A DNA stretch of 64,000 nt, from the NCBI RefSeq assembly GCF_001320245.1, contig NZ_BCBA01000012.1, positions 62,001 to 126,000 on the forward strand, read 5' to 3'. The notes under the pieces are model-generated. The model was given only the letters and a program-made list of their open reading frames with translations. It did not search any database and had not been told where the DNA came from. Position numbers and translations under genes: made by a program. Source of the stretch: Pseudomonas sp. NBRC 111124 (GTDB taxonomy: Bacteria > Pseudomonadota > Gammaproteobacteria > Pseudomonadales > Pseudomonadaceae). How positions within the stretch are numbered: the first letter of the stretch is position 1; each line of letters starts with the position of its first letter. Positions 41,201 to 49,451 of this stretch are shown one piece after another.

Positions 41201-41800
41201 CGCCACACCCCGTTCGACGTGCTGGTGCTCGATTGCAATATGCCGCACATCAACGGCTACCAGGTTGCCACCACCATTCGTTGCGAAGAACGCCAGAGCG
41301 GGCGCCCGCGTTGCGTCATCCTGGGCTACACCGCGAACGCCCAACCAGAAGTCAGGCAGAAGTGCCTCAGTGCCGGCATGGACGATTGCCTGCTCAAGCC
41401 CATCACCCTGCGTACCCTCAGCCAATGCCTGGCCAGGATCACGCCCCGTCGACGGCATGTCGCGCCCCCACCGTTCAACCTTGTGGGCCTGGCCGGCATC
41501 GTCGGCGACAACGCCGAAAGCCGTAACCGTTTTCTCACCGCCCTGCATGCGAGCCTGCAGGAAGACCTGGCGCTGCTGATGAGCCTCGACCCCCTCTACC
41601 AAGCCGCCGAAATACGCGAGCAGGCGCACAAGATCCTCAGCGCCGCACGGCTGCTGGAAGCAAAGGGCATGATGAAGGCCTGCGCGGCCCTGGAGGAGCA
41701 ACAATCGCCTGCGTCCTGCATCAAACTGCAGCGGCAGGTATTGGCACGGCATATGCGCCGAGCGGAGAAAGCGCTGGCCAGGGAACTGGCCAGGGCTTGA
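38201..41800 (+). CDS. BvgS/EvgS-type unorthodox hybrid sensor kinase
   Basis: 1199-residue sensor. A signal sequence is followed by two periplasmic Venus-flytrap (SBP_bac_3) domains at about residues 45-280 and 290-530, the second with VAIDETAAPLSYFDGSGHFR. Then come a transmembrane helix near 540-560, a PAS domain near 590-700, HisKA with His near residue 720 (SHEIRTPMNAVIGMLELAL), HATPase_c (GTGLGLAICHSLCEMMG), a receiver with Asp near 1011 (DVLVLDCNMPHINGYQ) and a C-terminal Hpt with His near 1143 (EQAHKILSAARLL). All four phosphorelay residues are present. The ATG at 38201 has GAGG upstream; the frame opens at 38162 inside the regulator gene. The ligand of the flytrap domains is unknown; amino acids or nicotinate-like compounds bind relatives. 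Confidence 0.93.
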   Translation: MVQLTTCLGLVLALACDLAQASSHEAVPYTLLARSSTVTQSPPLTDQQSQWLQGRHALVLGTSAPDYPPFDITGGGQVYQGLTAEYASLIGKALNLPVQVMRYPHRQAAVKALKRGEIDLLGSANGYEAATEGLALSHPYAVDQPVLVTREDEQQPLNGGLAGMRLGMLYHYLPEEHVHAAYPKAEVLAFGSSTQALNAVAFGQADVFIGDTISTHYQLNRGHLPRLRMASFGQHENVGFSFAMRAEDAQLKRLVNATLDRQSSAVRASIQKRWSAGGDLLLSDRKLQLTPEEEQWLLSHPIMQVAIDETAAPLSYFDGSGHFRGITADLLDLLRLRTGLRFEVQRANGIADMLARLENGRVNMIAAIASDGITDKRLLLSRPYLESPHVLVTRATDKQFGSLEQLNGHRIAISRYSNLDDLLATRFPQIGWVETESPYYSVALLSSGAVDAVITPLIDANHALAGDSDLIIRSTVSGEPAIFAMATREQDMPLATILNKALLSISPEELGVINSRWRGYDVHENASWPALRRLVLQVLLGTGVLLLLALIWNARLRGQIKQRQHAERALNDQLEFMGALLNGTPHPMYVRDREGRLQSCNASYLDAVQSTLEAVVGKRLDESPFSSAENTRQIQADYQQVMAAGVPLIIDRPVRFKDREITIYHWILPYRDSLGEVQGIIGGWIDISERRKLVQELREAKRLADDANRAKSTFLATISHEIRTPMNAVIGMLELALRRALQGQADPSSLEVAHHSARDLLGLIGDILDIVRIESGHLSLSPEAVDPAVLVESVGRVFDGQARQKGLALHVSIHPSARGHASLDPLRFKQILSNLVSNAIKFTEQGQIHVTLGLRDEGPGVRPTLELEVRDSGIGIDDDDLQRLFNPFVQANPHSQGARAGTGLGLAICHSLCEMMGANLSIKSHPGLGTQVRLMLPLERVDTPPAPALEVEEVEAPAPDLMVLVIDDHPANLMLMAQQLGYLGLSHASASGGREGLEKWRHTPFDVLVLDCNMPHINGYQVATTIRCEERQSGRPRCVILGYTANAQPEVRQKCLSAGMDDCLLKPITLRTLSQCLARITPRRRHVAPPPFNLVGLAGIVGDNAESRNRFLTALHASLQEDLALLMSLDPLYQAAEIREQAHKILSAARLLEAKGMMKACAALEEQQSPASCIKLQRQVLARHMRRAEKALARELARA

Positions 41801-41838
41801 CGGAGCGGCGCCCGCGCGGGCCGCCGCTCACGCACGCA

Positions 41839-42183
41839 TCAGGAAGCCGGGTTGATCGGCTTTTCCGGATACCAGGCGTCCAACAGCGGGCTGACTTCGA
41901 TGCTGGTCAGTTCGCTGCGGCCTTTGAGCCAGGCTTCGACTGCAGCGCGCTGCTCTTCGCTGACCGAGCCGCGGTTGGCCAGGCAGACCAAGCCGAAATC
42001 ATCGCCGCCGACGTAGTCCAGGCCGTTGGCATCCATGGCTTCTGCCAGGAAGGCGTCGAGGAAGGCATCAATGGCTTCGTCGGACAGGTCTTCCTTGAAA
42101 CCCAGGTTCAGTTCAAAACCCAGCTCCTGGAATTCATCAACGCACAGCTTCTTGCGCAGACGACGGGAACGGTTGGTAGCCAT
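41839..42183 (-). CDS. yggL: YggL family 50S ribosome-binding protein
   Basis: 114-residue DUF469 protein. It begins MATNRSRRLRKKLCVDEFQE, basic then acidic, with the family segment LGFELNLGFKEDLSDEAIDA and DYVGGDDFGLVCLANRG. YggL binds the 50S subunit and is thought to act in ribosome assembly or quality. GAGGATT precedes the ATG at 42183, and the longer open frame to 42264 has no support. It is convergent with the sensor kinase gene and divergent from dacB. Confidence 0.9.
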   Translation of the reverse strand: MATNRSRRLRKKLCVDEFQELGFELNLGFKEDLSDEAIDAFLDAFLAEAMDANGLDYVGGDDFGLVCLANRGSVSEEQRAAVEAWLKGRSELTSIEVSPLLDAWYPEKPINPAS

Positions 42184-42370
42184 GAAACAATCCTCTTGAG
42201 TAATAACGCGCGGCACTTTACCAGTTTCCGCGCTACAAAGGCGCTTTTCCGTCGAACGTGGCACATGAACGCTGCGCTTGGGGCATAATGCGCACTATAT
42301 TTTGTCCTGGGGTGATCATCTCTTACAGCCCCATTGTCTTTTTCCCTCGTCCGCAGGGTATTTAATCCAT

Positions 42371-43834
42371 ATGATCAAAAAGCTCCGCCCCCTCGTTCTC
42401 GCCAGCCTGCTGCTGCCGCTCGCTTTGCCAAGCCAGGCTGCCGCCGTCAATACCACCCTGCCGCCGAAAGTCCAGCAGGCGCTCAAGGCCAACAAGTTGC
42501 AGGACAACGCACTGTCGCTGGTCATGCTGCCGCTTAACGGTCCGGGCCCGGCCACCGTGTTCAACGCCGATGTATCGGTCAACCCGGCCTCGACCATGAA
42601 ACTGGTCACCACCTACGCCGCCCTCGAACTGCTAGGCCCGACCTTCCAGTGGAAAACCGAGTTCTACACCGACGGCACCCTGAGCAACGGCGTGCTCAAC
42701 GGCAACCTGTACCTCAAGGGCGGCGGCGACCCCAAGCTGAACATGGAAAAGCTCTGGTTGCTGATGCGTGACCTGCGCGCCAATGGCGTACGCACCGTTA
42801 CCGGCGACCTGGTGCTGGACCGCAGCCACTTCGTGCAACCCAACCTGCCGCAGTTCGACGATGACGGCGGCGACGTCAACAAGCCATTCCTGGTCAAGCC
42901 CGACTCGCTGATGATCAACCTCAAGGCCCTGCGTTTCGTTGCGCGCAACGACGGCGGCAAGGTCACCGTTGCGGTCGAACCACCGATCGCCAGCATCCAC
43001 ATCGACAACCAGGTCAAGGCCGTGGCGGCCAAGCAGTGCAGCGGCGACGTGCGCTACAACCCGGTGCAGCAGGCCGACGGCATCAGCGTGACCGTCACCG
43101 GCCAACTGGGCGACGGCTGCAACTCACAAACCTACCTGTCGCTGCTTGACCACCCGACCTATGCCGCTGGCGCCGTGCGGGCGATCTGGAACGAACTGGG
43201 TGGCAGCATCCAGGGCCGTGACCGCGTCGAGAACGTGCCGAAGAGCGCACGCCTGCTGGCCCGGGCCTTCTCGCCCGACCTGGTGGAAGTGATCCGCGAC
43301 ATCAACAAGTACAGCAACAACACCATGGCTCAGCAGCTGTTCCTGAGCTTGGGTGCTCAGTTCCGCACCGACGCCGATGGCGACGATGCCCGTGCTGCGC
43401 AGCGCGTGGTACGCCAGTGGCTGGCCAAGAAAGGCATCACCGCGCCGCACCTGGTGATGGAGAACGGCTCCGGCCTGTCGCGTGCCGAGCGGGTCAGCAC
43501 CCGCGAGATGGCGGCACTGCTGCAAGCGGCGTGGAACAGCCCGTACGCCGCCGAGTTCATGAGTTCGATGCCATTGGTGGGCATGGACGGCACCATGCGC
43601 AAACGCCTGAAGCGCACCGCCATGACCGGTGAAGGTCACATCAAGACCGGTACCCTGAACACCGTGCGGGCGATTGCCGGCTTCAGCCGCGACAGCAACG
43701 GCAACACCTGGGCGGTGGCGGCGATCCTCAACGACCCCAAGCCCTGGGGGGCCTCGCAGGTGCTCGATCAAGTGCTGCTTGACCTGTATCGCCAGCCGAA
43801 GCTGAACAACAGCGCGACTGCAGCGGCACCTTGA
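42371..43834 (+). CDS. dacB: D-alanyl-D-alanine carboxypeptidase/endopeptidase (PBP4)
   Basis: 487-residue periplasmic peptidase S13 that trims the terminal D-Ala of stem peptides and cuts DD-crosslinks. The signal peptide is MIKKLRPLVLASLLLPLALP ending at SQAAA. Active-site motifs are SxxK in VNPASTMKLVT, SxN in KYSNNTMAQQ and KTG in GHIKTGTLNTVRAIAGF. The ATG at 42371 directly precedes the signal peptide with a distant AGGG; upstream in-frame codons are not plausible. It is monocistronic and followed by a palindromic hairpin shared with the convergent cyclase gene. In Pseudomonas, PBP4 also influences ampC induction. Confidence 0.94.
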   Translation: MIKKLRPLVLASLLLPLALPSQAAAVNTTLPPKVQQALKANKLQDNALSLVMLPLNGPGPATVFNADVSVNPASTMKLVTTYAALELLGPTFQWKTEFYTDGTLSNGVLNGNLYLKGGGDPKLNMEKLWLLMRDLRANGVRTVTGDLVLDRSHFVQPNLPQFDDDGGDVNKPFLVKPDSLMINLKALRFVARNDGGKVTVAVEPPIASIHIDNQVKAVAAKQCSGDVRYNPVQQADGISVTVTGQLGDGCNSQTYLSLLDHPTYAAGAVRAIWNELGGSIQGRDRVENVPKSARLLARAFSPDLVEVIRDINKYSNNTMAQQLFLSLGAQFRTDADGDDARAAQRVVRQWLAKKGITAPHLVMENGSGLSRAERVSTREMAALLQAAWNSPYAAEFMSSMPLVGMDGTMRKRLKRTAMTGEGHIKTGTLNTVRAIAGFSRDSNGNTWAVAAILNDPKPWGASQVLDQVLLDLYRQPKLNNSATAAAP

Positions 43835-43851
43835 TGCTGCGATAACGTGTT

Positions 43852-43887
43852 CCGGCCTTTTCGCAGACAAGCCCGCGAAAAGGCCGG
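43852..43887. terminator. Bidirectional hairpin between dacB and the diguanylate cyclase gene
   Basis: CCGGCCTTTTCGC (43852-43864) and GCGAAAAGGCCGG (43875-43887) form a perfect 13-base stem with a 10-base loop, 18 bases after the dacB stop and nine before the cyclase stop. The core is REP-like. Confidence 0.75.
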
Positions 43888-43895
43888 CGCAGGCG

Positions 43896-46289
43896 TCAGG
43901 TCAGCTCTGCCTCGACCCTGTCTCTACCTGCCTGCTTGGCCGCATACACCCCCGCATCGGCCCGCAACAGCAAGGCGTCCGCCCCTTCTCCCAGCCGCCA
44001 ACCGGCCACCCCAAAGCTTGCGGTCACCTTGCCCACCCCTTCGACCGGCACACCGCGCACCCCTTGCCACAGCTCCATGGCCAGCATCCGGGCCTGCTCG
44101 ACATTGCTGCCTGGGCACAGCACCATGAATTCTTCACCACCCAACCGACAGAACACATCGGTGCGGCGCAAACGCTGCCCGATCCGTTGGCACAAGCTGC
44201 GCAGCACATGGTCACCCACAGCATGGCCGTACTGGTCGTTGATCCGTTTGAAATGATCGATATCGAGCATGATCACCGCCAGGTCCAGCCCATCGCGCTG
44301 GGCGCGGTCCAGCTCGACCTTGAGCCGTTCCTGGAAATAGCGGCGGTTATGAATACCGGTCAGCGCATCGGTCACCGACAACGCTCGCAGCTCTTCCTCG
44401 ACCCCTTTGAGGTCGGAGATATCGGTGAGGTAGCCATGCCATAGCGTGCAACCGTGTTCGCCGGGCTCCGGCGTCGCTTCGCCACGCACCCAGCGCAACC
44501 CGGCACGCGGCAGGCACACCCGGTATTCTTCGCGCCACGGCGAGAGGTGTTCGGCGGAATAGCGCACCGAACGGCGCACGCGCTCCAGATCATCGGGATG
44601 TATGCGCTCGAATACCGCCTTGGCATCCTCGCGCAGCAGTTGCAGGTCGACTTCGTAGATGTCGAACAGCCCCTGGCTGGCATAGGGGAAGCAAGAATGG
44701 CCATCGGCATTGAGCTGGTACTGATAGATCCCGCCGGGCACTTCGGCACTGAGTTTCTCCAGCAAGCGATCACGCAGCGCCAGCGCCTCGTGCACACGGC
44801 GCCGCTCGGTGACATCGATACAGATCGCCAGGTAGCCCACCCAAAGGCCTTGCTCGTCGAGCACGGCGGTCACCAGCATGTTGGCCAGCAACTGGCTGCC
44901 ATCCTTGCGCACCAAGGTCCACTCGCCCGGCTCGCCCCCACTGTCCTGGATGGTCTCGGCGAACATTGCCTGCCCACCGGGGATGTGCCGCCCATAGCGA
45001 AGGCTCAAGGCACGGGCGCGCTGGCTAAGCTCTTCAGGCATCACCAGATCTTCCAGTTGCAGGTGCCCGATGGCTTCACTGGCTGAATAGCCCAGCATGC
45101 GTTCGGCACCGGCGTTGAAGGTGCTGACCTCGCCTTTGAGACTGGTCGCGATGATCGCCACCTGGGTTGCGGCATCCAGCACGCTGCGCAACTGGTTATG
45201 GGTATGGCGCAACGACTGCTCGCTGGTGCGCAATTGCGCCGTGCGCTGCTCGACCAGCGTCAAGGCACGCTGACGCTGGCTGAACAGGCTGTACAGCAAC
45301 GCGCTCAGCAGCAGGCTCAGCAAGCCGCCGAGCAGCCCCACGGCCAAGGCGGCGGCGGACTGGTTAGCCTGCAGGAAGGCCTGGCTCGGGCGAATATCGA
45401 GCTGAAAAGAATGATCGGCAAGGCGTAGCAACTGCGTGCTGAACATGGCCAGTGCCGCCACCGGGTTTTGCGAATCGAACAGCACTTCGCGGCCATCGCG
45501 CCCGCTCGGGTCGATGATGCGCACCACCAGGTTGTCATCCGCAGCGACGGGCAGGCCTTCGGTGACCAGCTGACGCATGTTCAGCAAGGCCATGACATAC
45601 CCTGCTGGCGGATCATCCGGCCGTGCATCGGAGAAGACCGGTGCGACCATCAACAGCCCGCGGCCAAGGCCGGGCGCGACGTTGAGCATGTCCAGCGGCT
45701 CGGAAACCGCCATGCTGCCAGGCTGCATTGCCCGCGCCAAGGTCTGCTCACGGGCCGGCTGGCTGCGCAGGTCGAGCCCGTAGGGCTGGCCTTGCAACGT
45801 GCCGGCCTGGGTGTAGAGCACCGGGTAATAATGATCGCGCCGTGGCGAAGGGTGCCAGTTACCGGCGCCATCCAGCTCTCGGATCAAGTAATCCTGCCCC
45901 AGCCAGGCACTGGCCTGGCGCTCGAACTCGCGGCGCTGGCCGGCCTCGACTCGCGGCGCCCAGGAATAGGCCTGGGTCCGCTGCAGCAAGGGCCGCGCAT
46001 AACCATTGAATTCGTTCGGGGTGATTTCGTTGGAATAGGTAAAGAAGCGCCGCAAGCCATCCAGGCGTTGCTCCTGGTCGTCGAAGCGCTCGGCGATGCG
46101 GCTATGGCGCTCGCTGGCCAGCAGCTCGAAGCGCTGGCGCAACTGCTGCTTGTAGAATGCCTGCGCGGCCAGCGCCAGCCCAGCCGACAGCAAAACGCCG
46201 GCCACCAGCGCCACCAGCGCCACTGCCCACGCAGCCATCGCCTCGCTGCACAGGCCCAGCACCTTCGCACGCACGCCCAACTTCGACAT
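43896..46289 (-). CDS. Membrane diguanylate cyclase with CHASE, PAS and GGDEF domains
   Basis: 797-residue c-di-GMP synthase. TM1 lies near residues 20-42, a periplasmic CHASE sensor domain of about 230 residues follows (WAPRVEAGQRREFERQA, GYVMALLNMRQLV), TM2 near 310-335, a coiled linker, a PAS domain (AAAT...FNAGAERMLGYSASEA), a second PAS-like domain and a C-terminal GGDEF domain. The active site is GGEEF at about 717-721, and an RxxD inhibitory site (RRTD) sits exactly five residues upstream, so product feedback is likely. No EAL domain is present. GAGATCG precedes the ATG at 46289. It is convergent with dacB. The ligand is unknown; CHASE domains often bind small organic molecules. Confidence 0.93.
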   Translation of the reverse strand: MSKLGVRAKVLGLCSEAMAAWAVALVALVAGVLLSAGLALAAQAFYKQQLRQRFELLASERHSRIAERFDDQEQRLDGLRRFFTYSNEITPNEFNGYARPLLQRTQAYSWAPRVEAGQRREFERQASAWLGQDYLIRELDGAGNWHPSPRRDHYYPVLYTQAGTLQGQPYGLDLRSQPAREQTLARAMQPGSMAVSEPLDMLNVAPGLGRGLLMVAPVFSDARPDDPPAGYVMALLNMRQLVTEGLPVAADDNLVVRIIDPSGRDGREVLFDSQNPVAALAMFSTQLLRLADHSFQLDIRPSQAFLQANQSAAALAVGLLGGLLSLLLSALLYSLFSQRQRALTLVEQRTAQLRTSEQSLRHTHNQLRSVLDAATQVAIIATSLKGEVSTFNAGAERMLGYSASEAIGHLQLEDLVMPEELSQRARALSLRYGRHIPGGQAMFAETIQDSGGEPGEWTLVRKDGSQLLANMLVTAVLDEQGLWVGYLAICIDVTERRRVHEALALRDRLLEKLSAEVPGGIYQYQLNADGHSCFPYASQGLFDIYEVDLQLLREDAKAVFERIHPDDLERVRRSVRYSAEHLSPWREEYRVCLPRAGLRWVRGEATPEPGEHGCTLWHGYLTDISDLKGVEEELRALSVTDALTGIHNRRYFQERLKVELDRAQRDGLDLAVIMLDIDHFKRINDQYGHAVGDHVLRSLCQRIGQRLRRTDVFCRLGGEEFMVLCPGSNVEQARMLAMELWQGVRGVPVEGVGKVTASFGVAGWRLGEGADALLLRADAGVYAAKQAGRDRVEAELT

Positions 46290-46383
46290 AGATCGATCTC
46301 ATCACGTCAGCGTCCTGCGAATTCTCTGGCCCTGTGCAGAGTTATAGCTATTGGCCATTAGGCGCGCAATGCGCCTCGTCGAA

Positions 46384-48576
46384 TTAACGCAACTGCAGGC
46401 GCCAGGCGCGGTGGATTCGGTTGTTGCGAGCGAAGTCCGGGTCCAGGGTCTGGGCGCTGATTTCCTCCACCGCATAGCGCGTGCTCACATGCTCGTCGAG
46501 CTGGAATTTGCGGAAGTTGTTGGAGAAATACAGCACGCCACCGGGTGCCAGGCGGGCCATGGCGAGGTCGAGCAACTGCACATGGTCGCGCTGGACGTCG
46601 AATACGCCTTCCATGCGTTTGGAGTTGGAGAAGGTCGGCGGATCGATGAAGATCAGGTCATAGCTGTCGCGGTTGGCTTCCAGCCAGGCCATGACATCGC
46701 CCTGCTCCAGGCGGTTACGATCGGAGAAGCCGTTGAGCGACAAGTTGCGCCGCGCCCAGTCCAGGTAGGTTTTTGACAAGTCGACGCTGGTGGTGCTGCG
46801 CGCACCGCCCTTGGCCGCATGCACGGTGGCGGTGGCGGTGTAGCAGAACAGGTTGAGGAAGCGCTTGCCGTTGGCCTCGCGCTGGATGCGCATGCGCATC
46901 GGGCGGTGGTCGAGGAACAGCCCGGTGTCGAGGTAGTCAGTCAAGTTGACCAGCAGCTTCACGCCGCCCTCGTGGACCTCCTGGAAACGCCCTTCGGTAG
47001 CCTGACGCTCGTACTGGCGAGTGCCGCTCTGGCGCTCGCGGCGCTTGAGCACCACGCGTTGCGGGTCGATGTTCAGTGCCTGGGGGATCGCCGCCAGGGC
47101 ATCGAGCAGGCGCGCCTGGGCCTTGTCCGGGTCGATTGAGCGCGGGGCTGCGTATTCCTGCACGTGCACCCAGTCCTGGTAGAGGTCGACTGCCAGGGCA
47201 TACTCAGGCATGTCGGCATCGTAAAGGCGATAGCAGTCGACCTGCTCACGGCGGGCCCACTTGCCGAACTGCTTGAGGTTCTTCTGCAGGCGGTTGGCGA
47301 ACATCTGCGCGCCTTCCGACAGGCGTGCCGGCTCACTGGCAACCGCCGCAGGGTTACGCGTCTCGCCATTGTCGGCCTGGGCCTCGCGGCGCTCGCCGGT
47401 GACAAACTGGTCAGGCTGGACCTTGAACAACAGCAGTTTGCACGGCAAGGCGCCGTTCCAGAAGGCATATTGCTTGTGGCTGCGGATGCCCATGCGTTTG
47501 CCCAGTTCCGGCGCGCCGGTGAACACCGCCGCTTCCCAGCCCATGCAGGCCTGGCGCAGGCGTTCGCCAAAGTTCTGGTAGAGGTACAGCAGGCTGGCCT
47601 CGTCCCCCAGGCGCTCGCCGTACGGCGGGTTGCTGATGACCAGGCCTTTCTGGTTCTGGTCCGGGCGCGGCTCGAAGGTGCTGACTTCGCCCTGGTAGAT
47701 CTTCACCCAGTCGCCCAGGCCAGCACGCTCGACGTTGTTGCGACCGGGCTGAATCAGACGCGGGTCGGCTTCATAACCGCGAATCCACAGCGGCGGTTTG
47801 GCAAGGCCGGCTTGCGCGCGCGCCAGGCCCTCTTCATGGACCTTGCGCCAGGTCGCCGGCACATGGCCGAGCCAGGCACTAAAGCCCCAGCGCTCACGCT
47901 TGAGGTTGGGCGCGATATCGGCGGCGATCATGGCCGCCTCCACCAGGAAGGTACCGACACCGCACATCGGGTCGGCCAGGGCGCCGCCTTCAGCGGCGAT
48001 GCGCGGCCAGCCGGCGCGGATCAGCACCGCCGCCGCCAGGTTTTCCTTCAGCGGCGCGGCGCCTTGCTGCAGGCGGTAGCCACGCTGGTGCAGGCTGTGG
48101 CCGGAGAGGTCGAGCGAGAGGATCGCCTCGCCACGGTCCAGCCGCAGGTGCACGCGCACATCCGGGTCGACCTTTTCCACCGACGGGCGCAGGCCCTCCC
48201 GGTTGCGCAGCTTGTCGACGATTGCGTCCTTGACCTTGAGCGCACCGAAATGGGTATTGTCGATGCCCGAACCGTGGCCGCTGAATTCCACGGCCAGAGT
48301 GCCGTCTGCGGCCAGGTGGTCGGCCCAGTCGACGGCATTCACGCCATCGTAGAGGTCGTCGGCATTCTTCATCGAGAAGCGCTTGAGCACCAGCAACACG
48401 CGGTTGGCCAGACGCGACCAGAGGCACAGACGGTAGGCGGTTTCCATGTCGGCGGCGCCGCGAATGGCCGAGGTGTGCTCACGCACGTCATCCAGGCCGA
48501 GGCCTCGGGCCTCTTCGGCAAGCAGGCCTTCCAGGCCTTTGGGGCAGGTGAGATAAAGTTCGAAACGGTCCGACAT
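46384..48576 (-). CDS. rlmL: Bifunctional 23S rRNA methyltransferase RlmKL (m2G2445 / m7G2069)
   Basis: 730-residue fusion of two SAM methyltransferases. The N-terminal part has a THUMP domain (about residues 45-155) and the RlmL catalytic domain with DPMCGVGTFLVEAAM and NPPYGERLGDE. The C-terminal RlmK part has FLNLFCYTATATVHAAKGGA and FIDPPTFSNSKRM. It modifies G2445 and G2069 of 23S rRNA during 50S assembly. The ATG at 48576 (MSDRFELYLTCPKGLEGLLA) is the family start; the frame is open 15 codons further. A 563-base gap separates it from the divergent rmf gene. Length and both catalytic sites are intact. Confidence 0.95.
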   Translation of the reverse strand: MSDRFELYLTCPKGLEGLLAEEARGLGLDDVREHTSAIRGAADMETAYRLCLWSRLANRVLLVLKRFSMKNADDLYDGVNAVDWADHLAADGTLAVEFSGHGSGIDNTHFGALKVKDAIVDKLRNREGLRPSVEKVDPDVRVHLRLDRGEAILSLDLSGHSLHQRGYRLQQGAAPLKENLAAAVLIRAGWPRIAAEGGALADPMCGVGTFLVEAAMIAADIAPNLKRERWGFSAWLGHVPATWRKVHEEGLARAQAGLAKPPLWIRGYEADPRLIQPGRNNVERAGLGDWVKIYQGEVSTFEPRPDQNQKGLVISNPPYGERLGDEASLLYLYQNFGERLRQACMGWEAAVFTGAPELGKRMGIRSHKQYAFWNGALPCKLLLFKVQPDQFVTGERREAQADNGETRNPAAVASEPARLSEGAQMFANRLQKNLKQFGKWARREQVDCYRLYDADMPEYALAVDLYQDWVHVQEYAAPRSIDPDKAQARLLDALAAIPQALNIDPQRVVLKRRERQSGTRQYERQATEGRFQEVHEGGVKLLVNLTDYLDTGLFLDHRPMRMRIQREANGKRFLNLFCYTATATVHAAKGGARSTTSVDLSKTYLDWARRNLSLNGFSDRNRLEQGDVMAWLEANRDSYDLIFIDPPTFSNSKRMEGVFDVQRDHVQLLDLAMARLAPGGVLYFSNNFRKFQLDEHVSTRYAVEEISAQTLDPDFARNNRIHRAWRLQLR

Positions 48577-49139
48577 GAGTTTTCCAGCGCCTTGGGCTAT
48601 GTAAGTGACGAGGCGACGCATCGCCTGGCCGATGTTTGCCCGAACGCCCTTCCAGCAAGCGTCCGAGTGGCCTTCCCCAGTGCGCCATCGCAGCCGGGGG
48701 GCCGGGCCGCCTGATCGATCTGCTGCTCGCCAGGTGGCAAAAACAGCTTAGATCATCAGGCAGTACCAATAATTTCCGTCGACGTCGGGGCCGGTGTGAC
48801 CCTTCGTCGCATTACCAAATATTTCTGTCATACCGCGCCAACGCTGGCGAAATGACGTCAAGGTTCGGCAAACCCCGATCATAGCGGGCTCAACGTCAAA
48901 CAAGGTTGAGTCGCATTTATTTACTTATCCCCTCACCCTTGGAAAGGTTACGTGCTTATGACAAATCGATCATTCACAGGGTGACTCGCATTCGTTAGAA
49001 CTGGTCTCAGGCCGCTTCGCAACGAGGCGGCACTTTCAGCTCGCCACGCCGGCAGCGAGCGCAAAACCGGCAGAAAGACTCTGCCCGGCCTCGGAGAGGC
49101 CGACGGGACATTACAGTCAACAAGTGAGGGCAACACCCT
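48577..49139 (+). other. Long divergent region upstream of rmf
   Basis: 563 bases between rlmL and rmf starts with no supported gene. The middle part (about 48760-48960) is A+T-rich and includes ATTTATTTACTTAT near 48916. Close to rmf, CCC-GGCCTC-GGA-GAGGCC-GA-CGGG (49084-49107) can fold into a stable hairpin with GGA in a three-base loop, 32 bases before the start codon. GGA in a loop is the recognition core of RsmA/RsmE proteins, so post-transcriptional control of rmf is possible but unproven. Confidence 0.5.
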
Positions 49140-49355
49140 ATGAGAAGACTTAAGCGTGATCCGTTGGAAAGAGCATATTCACGTGGCTACCAATACGGGG
49201 TCACCGGCAAATCCCGCGAACTTTGCCCCTTTACTCTTCCTTCTGTTCGCCAAGCCTGGATCAACGGCTGGCGCGAAGGGCGCGGTGATAACTGGGACGG
49301 AATGACTGGCACCGCTGGCATCCATAGACTCAACGAAAATCACGCCGTTGGCTGA
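49140..49355 (+). CDS. rmf: Ribosome modulation factor
   Basis: 71-residue basic protein that dimerises 70S ribosomes into inactive 100S particles in stationary phase. The sequence MRRLKRDPLERAYSRGYQYG, then SRELCPFTLPSVRQAWINGW and REGRGD is the RMF signature; the Pseudomonas form has a longer C-terminal tail than the 55-residue E. coli protein. GAGGG nine bases upstream fixes ATG 49140. It is monocistronic, with an unusually long upstream region and a GC-rich terminator downstream. Confidence 0.96.
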   Translation: MRRLKRDPLERAYSRGYQYGVTGKSRELCPFTLPSVRQAWINGWREGRGDNWDGMTGTAGIHRLNENHAVG

Positions 49356-49414
49356 ACGAGGACACTGAATTCGAGTCACCATGCGCGCCCTATCCGGGCG
49401 GCGGGCTTCGGCCC

Positions 49415-49442
49415 AGGGGCCCCTTGAAGGGGCCCTTTTTTA
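49415..49442 (+). terminator. Rho-independent terminator of rmf
   Basis: GGGCCCCTT and AAGGGGCCC (49417-49435) pair closely around a single G, opening to a small loop, and are followed by six T residues. It lies ten bases before the convergent pyrD stop. Confidence 0.93.
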
Positions 49443-49451
49443 TGTCCGCCT

